In this document: positions 4,305 through 5,446 of the stretch, piece by piece
How positions within the stretch are numbered: the first letter of the stretch is position 1
How the letters are laid out: each line of letters opens with the position of its first letter
Source: Candidatus Aenigmatarchaeota archaeon
GTDB taxonomy: Archaea > Aenigmatarchaeota > Aenigmatarchaeia > GW2011-AR5 > WALA01
Direction of reading: 5' to 3'
NCBI GenBank assembly: GCA_015523085.1
Contig: WALA01000037.1
Location: 1-5,446 of the forward strand
Length of the DNA: 5,446 nt
Made by a program: the position numbers and the translations under genes
The notes under the pieces: generated by a model
The model's database searches: none
The model's input: the letters and a program-made list of their open reading frames with translations, nothing else
Told to the model about the DNA's origin: nothing

Positions 4305-5446
4305 GCGTTTTTCTTCGAGCCGTTCTTTTCTTTCCAAAATGATTTTTTAGAACGGCTCGCGTTTCCCTCGCTATTTGGAGTTCTTCGTTTGTTTTTATGA
4401 CGAGTATTCGTACTTTTGAATTTTTCGAGGATATTACGGTTTCGTTTCTTGCGTTGGCTCGATTATCGAGTACCACGCCGCTGAACGTAAAGTAGCTGCA
4501 TATCATCTTTCTTATCTTTGGCGAGTTCTCTCCTATGCCTGCCGTGAAGACGATTGCATCGACTCCATTCATCGCGGCAATGTAAGAGCCGATTGTTTTC
4601 GCCGCTATGTACGAGAACATTTCAAGTGCGAGCTTCGCCCGCGGCGATTTTGATTTCTCCAAGTCGCGGACATCGTTACTTATTCCGGATATTCCAAGAA
4701 GGCCAGATTTCTTGTTTGCTATTTTGATGAGCTCACTTGCCGAGATTCCTTTTCTTTCGAGGAACTCTGCTATCGCCGGGTCGAAAGAGCCCGAACGTGT
4801 TCCCATCATAAGGCCTTCGAGTGGGGTGAATCCCATGGACGTGTCCACGGAGCGTCCGTTTTTGATTGCCGTTATGCTTGCTCCGTTACCAAGGTGGCAC
4901 GTTATGAATTTTCTTGCGTGTGGAAGCATTTTTTTGGCCACACTGTACACGTACTTGTGGCTTATACCGTGGAAGCCGTACCTTCTTATTCCGTACCTCT
5001 TGTAAAATTCAAACGGGAGGCCGTACATGAACGCCTTTTCCTTCATGGTTGAGTGGAAGGCGGTGTCAAAGACCGCGACATTGGGAACGTTCAATCGCTT
5101 CGCCGCACGGATTCCCATGAGATTCGCTGGATTGTGAAGCGGGGCGAGCTCAGAATTCTTTTCAATCACGCGTTCAACTTCTTTTGTGATTACGCAGGAT
5201 TTCCTAAGGGTTCCGCCGTGGACGACGCGGTGTCCAACAGCGTCTATGCTCCCTATGCCGAGCTCATTCAACAGGTGCAATATCTCATCCATGGCACGCT
5301 CGTGGTTTTTGGCGCGCACGCGCTTGATAATTTTTTTCGGGGTGTTCACGCGCAACATTGGTGAGTTTCCTATGCGCTCAATGATTCCGGACACAACCTC
5401 GTTCTCACGGTCGAAAACCTTGAACTTTATGGAGCTGCTCCCGGAA
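4297..5446 (-). CDS. ackA: Acetate kinase (5' end cut by the window edge)
   Basis: Acetate kinase interconverts acetate plus ATP with acetyl phosphate plus ADP in the cytoplasm. The frame is open to the window edge, so the real start is beyond 5446; 382 residues are visible and the full protein should be about 390, near the family norm of 400. Numbering visible residues from the edge, the ASKHA-fold phosphate-binding motif GSSSIKFKVFD is at 2-12, HRVVHGG at 72-78 (Arg for acetate binding), LAPLHNP at 100-106, and FDTAFHST at 126-133 (catalytic Asp). RYGFHGISH is at 155-163 (catalytic-site His), HLGNGAS at 184-190, TPLEGLMMGTRSG at 207-219 (key Arg), GISGISNDVRD near 251-261, VFTAGIGENS at 299-308, and TNEE at 352-355 (Mg-binding Glu). 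GTRSGSFDP replaces the more usual GTRSGDxDP. The C-terminal tail is unusually basic (KKRTARRKTRI). The GSSS and TNEEL motifs fit acetate rather than butyrate kinase. The gene converges on secY with 36 nt between stops. Confidence 0.94.
   Translation of the reverse strand, partial: SGSSSIKFKVFDRENEVVSGIIERIGNSPMLRVNTPKKIIKRVRAKNHERAMDEILHLLNELGIGSIDAVGHRVVHGGTLRKSCVITKEVERVIEKNSELAPLHNPANLMGIRAAKRLNVPNVAVFDTAFHSTMKEKAFMYGLPFEFYKRYGIRRYGFHGISHKYVYSVAKKMLPHARKFITCHLGNGASITAIKNGRSVDTSMGFTPLEGLMMGTRSGSFDPAIAEFLERKGISASELIKIANKKSGLLGISGISNDVRDLEKSKSPRAKLALEMFSYIAAKTIGSYIAAMNGVDAIVFTAGIGENSPKIRKMICSYFTFSGVVLDNRANARNETVISSKNSKVRILVIKTNEELQIARETRAVLKNHFGKKRTARRKTRI
4305..4359 (+). terminator. Probable transcription terminator region of the ribosomal protein/secY operon, with 11-bp inverted repeat
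   Basis: On the + strand this stretch has T-runs at 4308-4312 and 4343-4348, and pyrimidine-rich DNA between them (4323-4335). Archaeal RNA polymerase terminates mainly at such U-tracts. In addition CGAGCCGTTCT (4316-4326) and AGAACGGCTCG (4349-4359) form a perfect 11-bp inverted repeat around a 22-nt loop, 55 nt past the secY stop. The region lies inside the 3' end of ackA, so the same bases encode the Lys/Arg-rich C-terminus of the kinase on the other strand. Which element stops transcription cannot be told from sequence. The hairpin could instead shape or protect the 3' end of the message. Confidence 0.5.

Noticed and set aside
3900..4337. Long open frame on the - strand opposite the end of secY
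   Set aside because: It is antisense to conserved SecY sequence, overlaps the ackA 3' end on the same strand, and has no binding site or recognisable domain.
4297..5394. GTG at 5394 as the true start of acetate kinase
   Set aside because: The frame continues to the window edge and encodes the conserved GSSSIKFKVFD motif upstream of this codon.
4297..5446. Butyrate or propionate kinase as alternative identity for the - strand gene
   Set aside because: GSSSIKF, HRVVHGG, LAPLHNP and TNEEL fit acetate kinase. Propionate kinase is close in sequence, so this is not absolutely excluded, but no propanediol or threonine genes are nearby.
1..5446. Promoters, tRNA or rRNA genes, CRISPR arrays, insertion sequences
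   Set aside because: The whole window is coding except short gaps. I saw no TATA-box/BRE arrangement in a sensible place, no repeat arrays and no transposase signatures.

Overview
The window is almost certainly archaeal chromosomal DNA. It carries the 3' half of the archaeal spc-type ribosomal protein cluster in the classic order (L19e, L18, S5, L30, L15, SecY), and the proteins are of the archaeal/eukaryotic type: L19e has no bacterial counterpart, and the S5, L15 and SecY signatures are archaeal. Compact proteins and tight gene packing would suit a small-genome lineage such as a DPANN archaeon, but I cannot fix the phylum from this sequence.

Layout, left to right. Positions 1-155 hold the end of a gene encoding a Lys/Ser/Glu-rich tail, probably L32e by gene order. 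Overlapping its end is a 72-residue zinc-ribbon protein (136-354) that is not part of the cluster as I know it and is the most interesting gene here. Then come rpl19e (364-840), rpl18 (812-1306), rps5 (1299-2012), rpl30 (2015-2347), rpl15 (2352-2750) and secY (2752-4260), all on the + strand. The first five make ribosomal proteins and the last makes the core of the membrane protein-conducting channel, so the operon supplies ribosomes and their docking and export site together. On the - strand, converging on secY, is an acetate kinase gene (4297-5446) whose first few codons lie beyond the right edge.

Every + strand start is preceded by GGTG, complementary to the archaeal 16S 3' end, 5-7 nt before the start codon, and usually inside the last codons of the previous gene. 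This places starts at 136, 812, 1299, 2015 and at a TTG at 2752 for secY, and corrects longer calls that begin at GTG triplets belonging to the ribosome binding site. Genes overlap by up to 29 nt or are separated by at most 9 nt, so one transcript with translational coupling is the likely arrangement. No promoter is visible; the operon starts to the left of the window and the ackA promoter lies to the right.

The 36-nt gap between secY and ackA, together with the ackA 3' end, holds two inverted repeats and several T-runs on the + strand, probably where the ribosomal transcript ends. Other points of note are an L30 lacking the usual middle section, a SecY with an additional hydrophobic pair before its last helices, a Gly/Arg-rich insertion in S5, and acetate kinase itself, which is uncommon in archaea. 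No stretch longer than 300 bases is without a gene.
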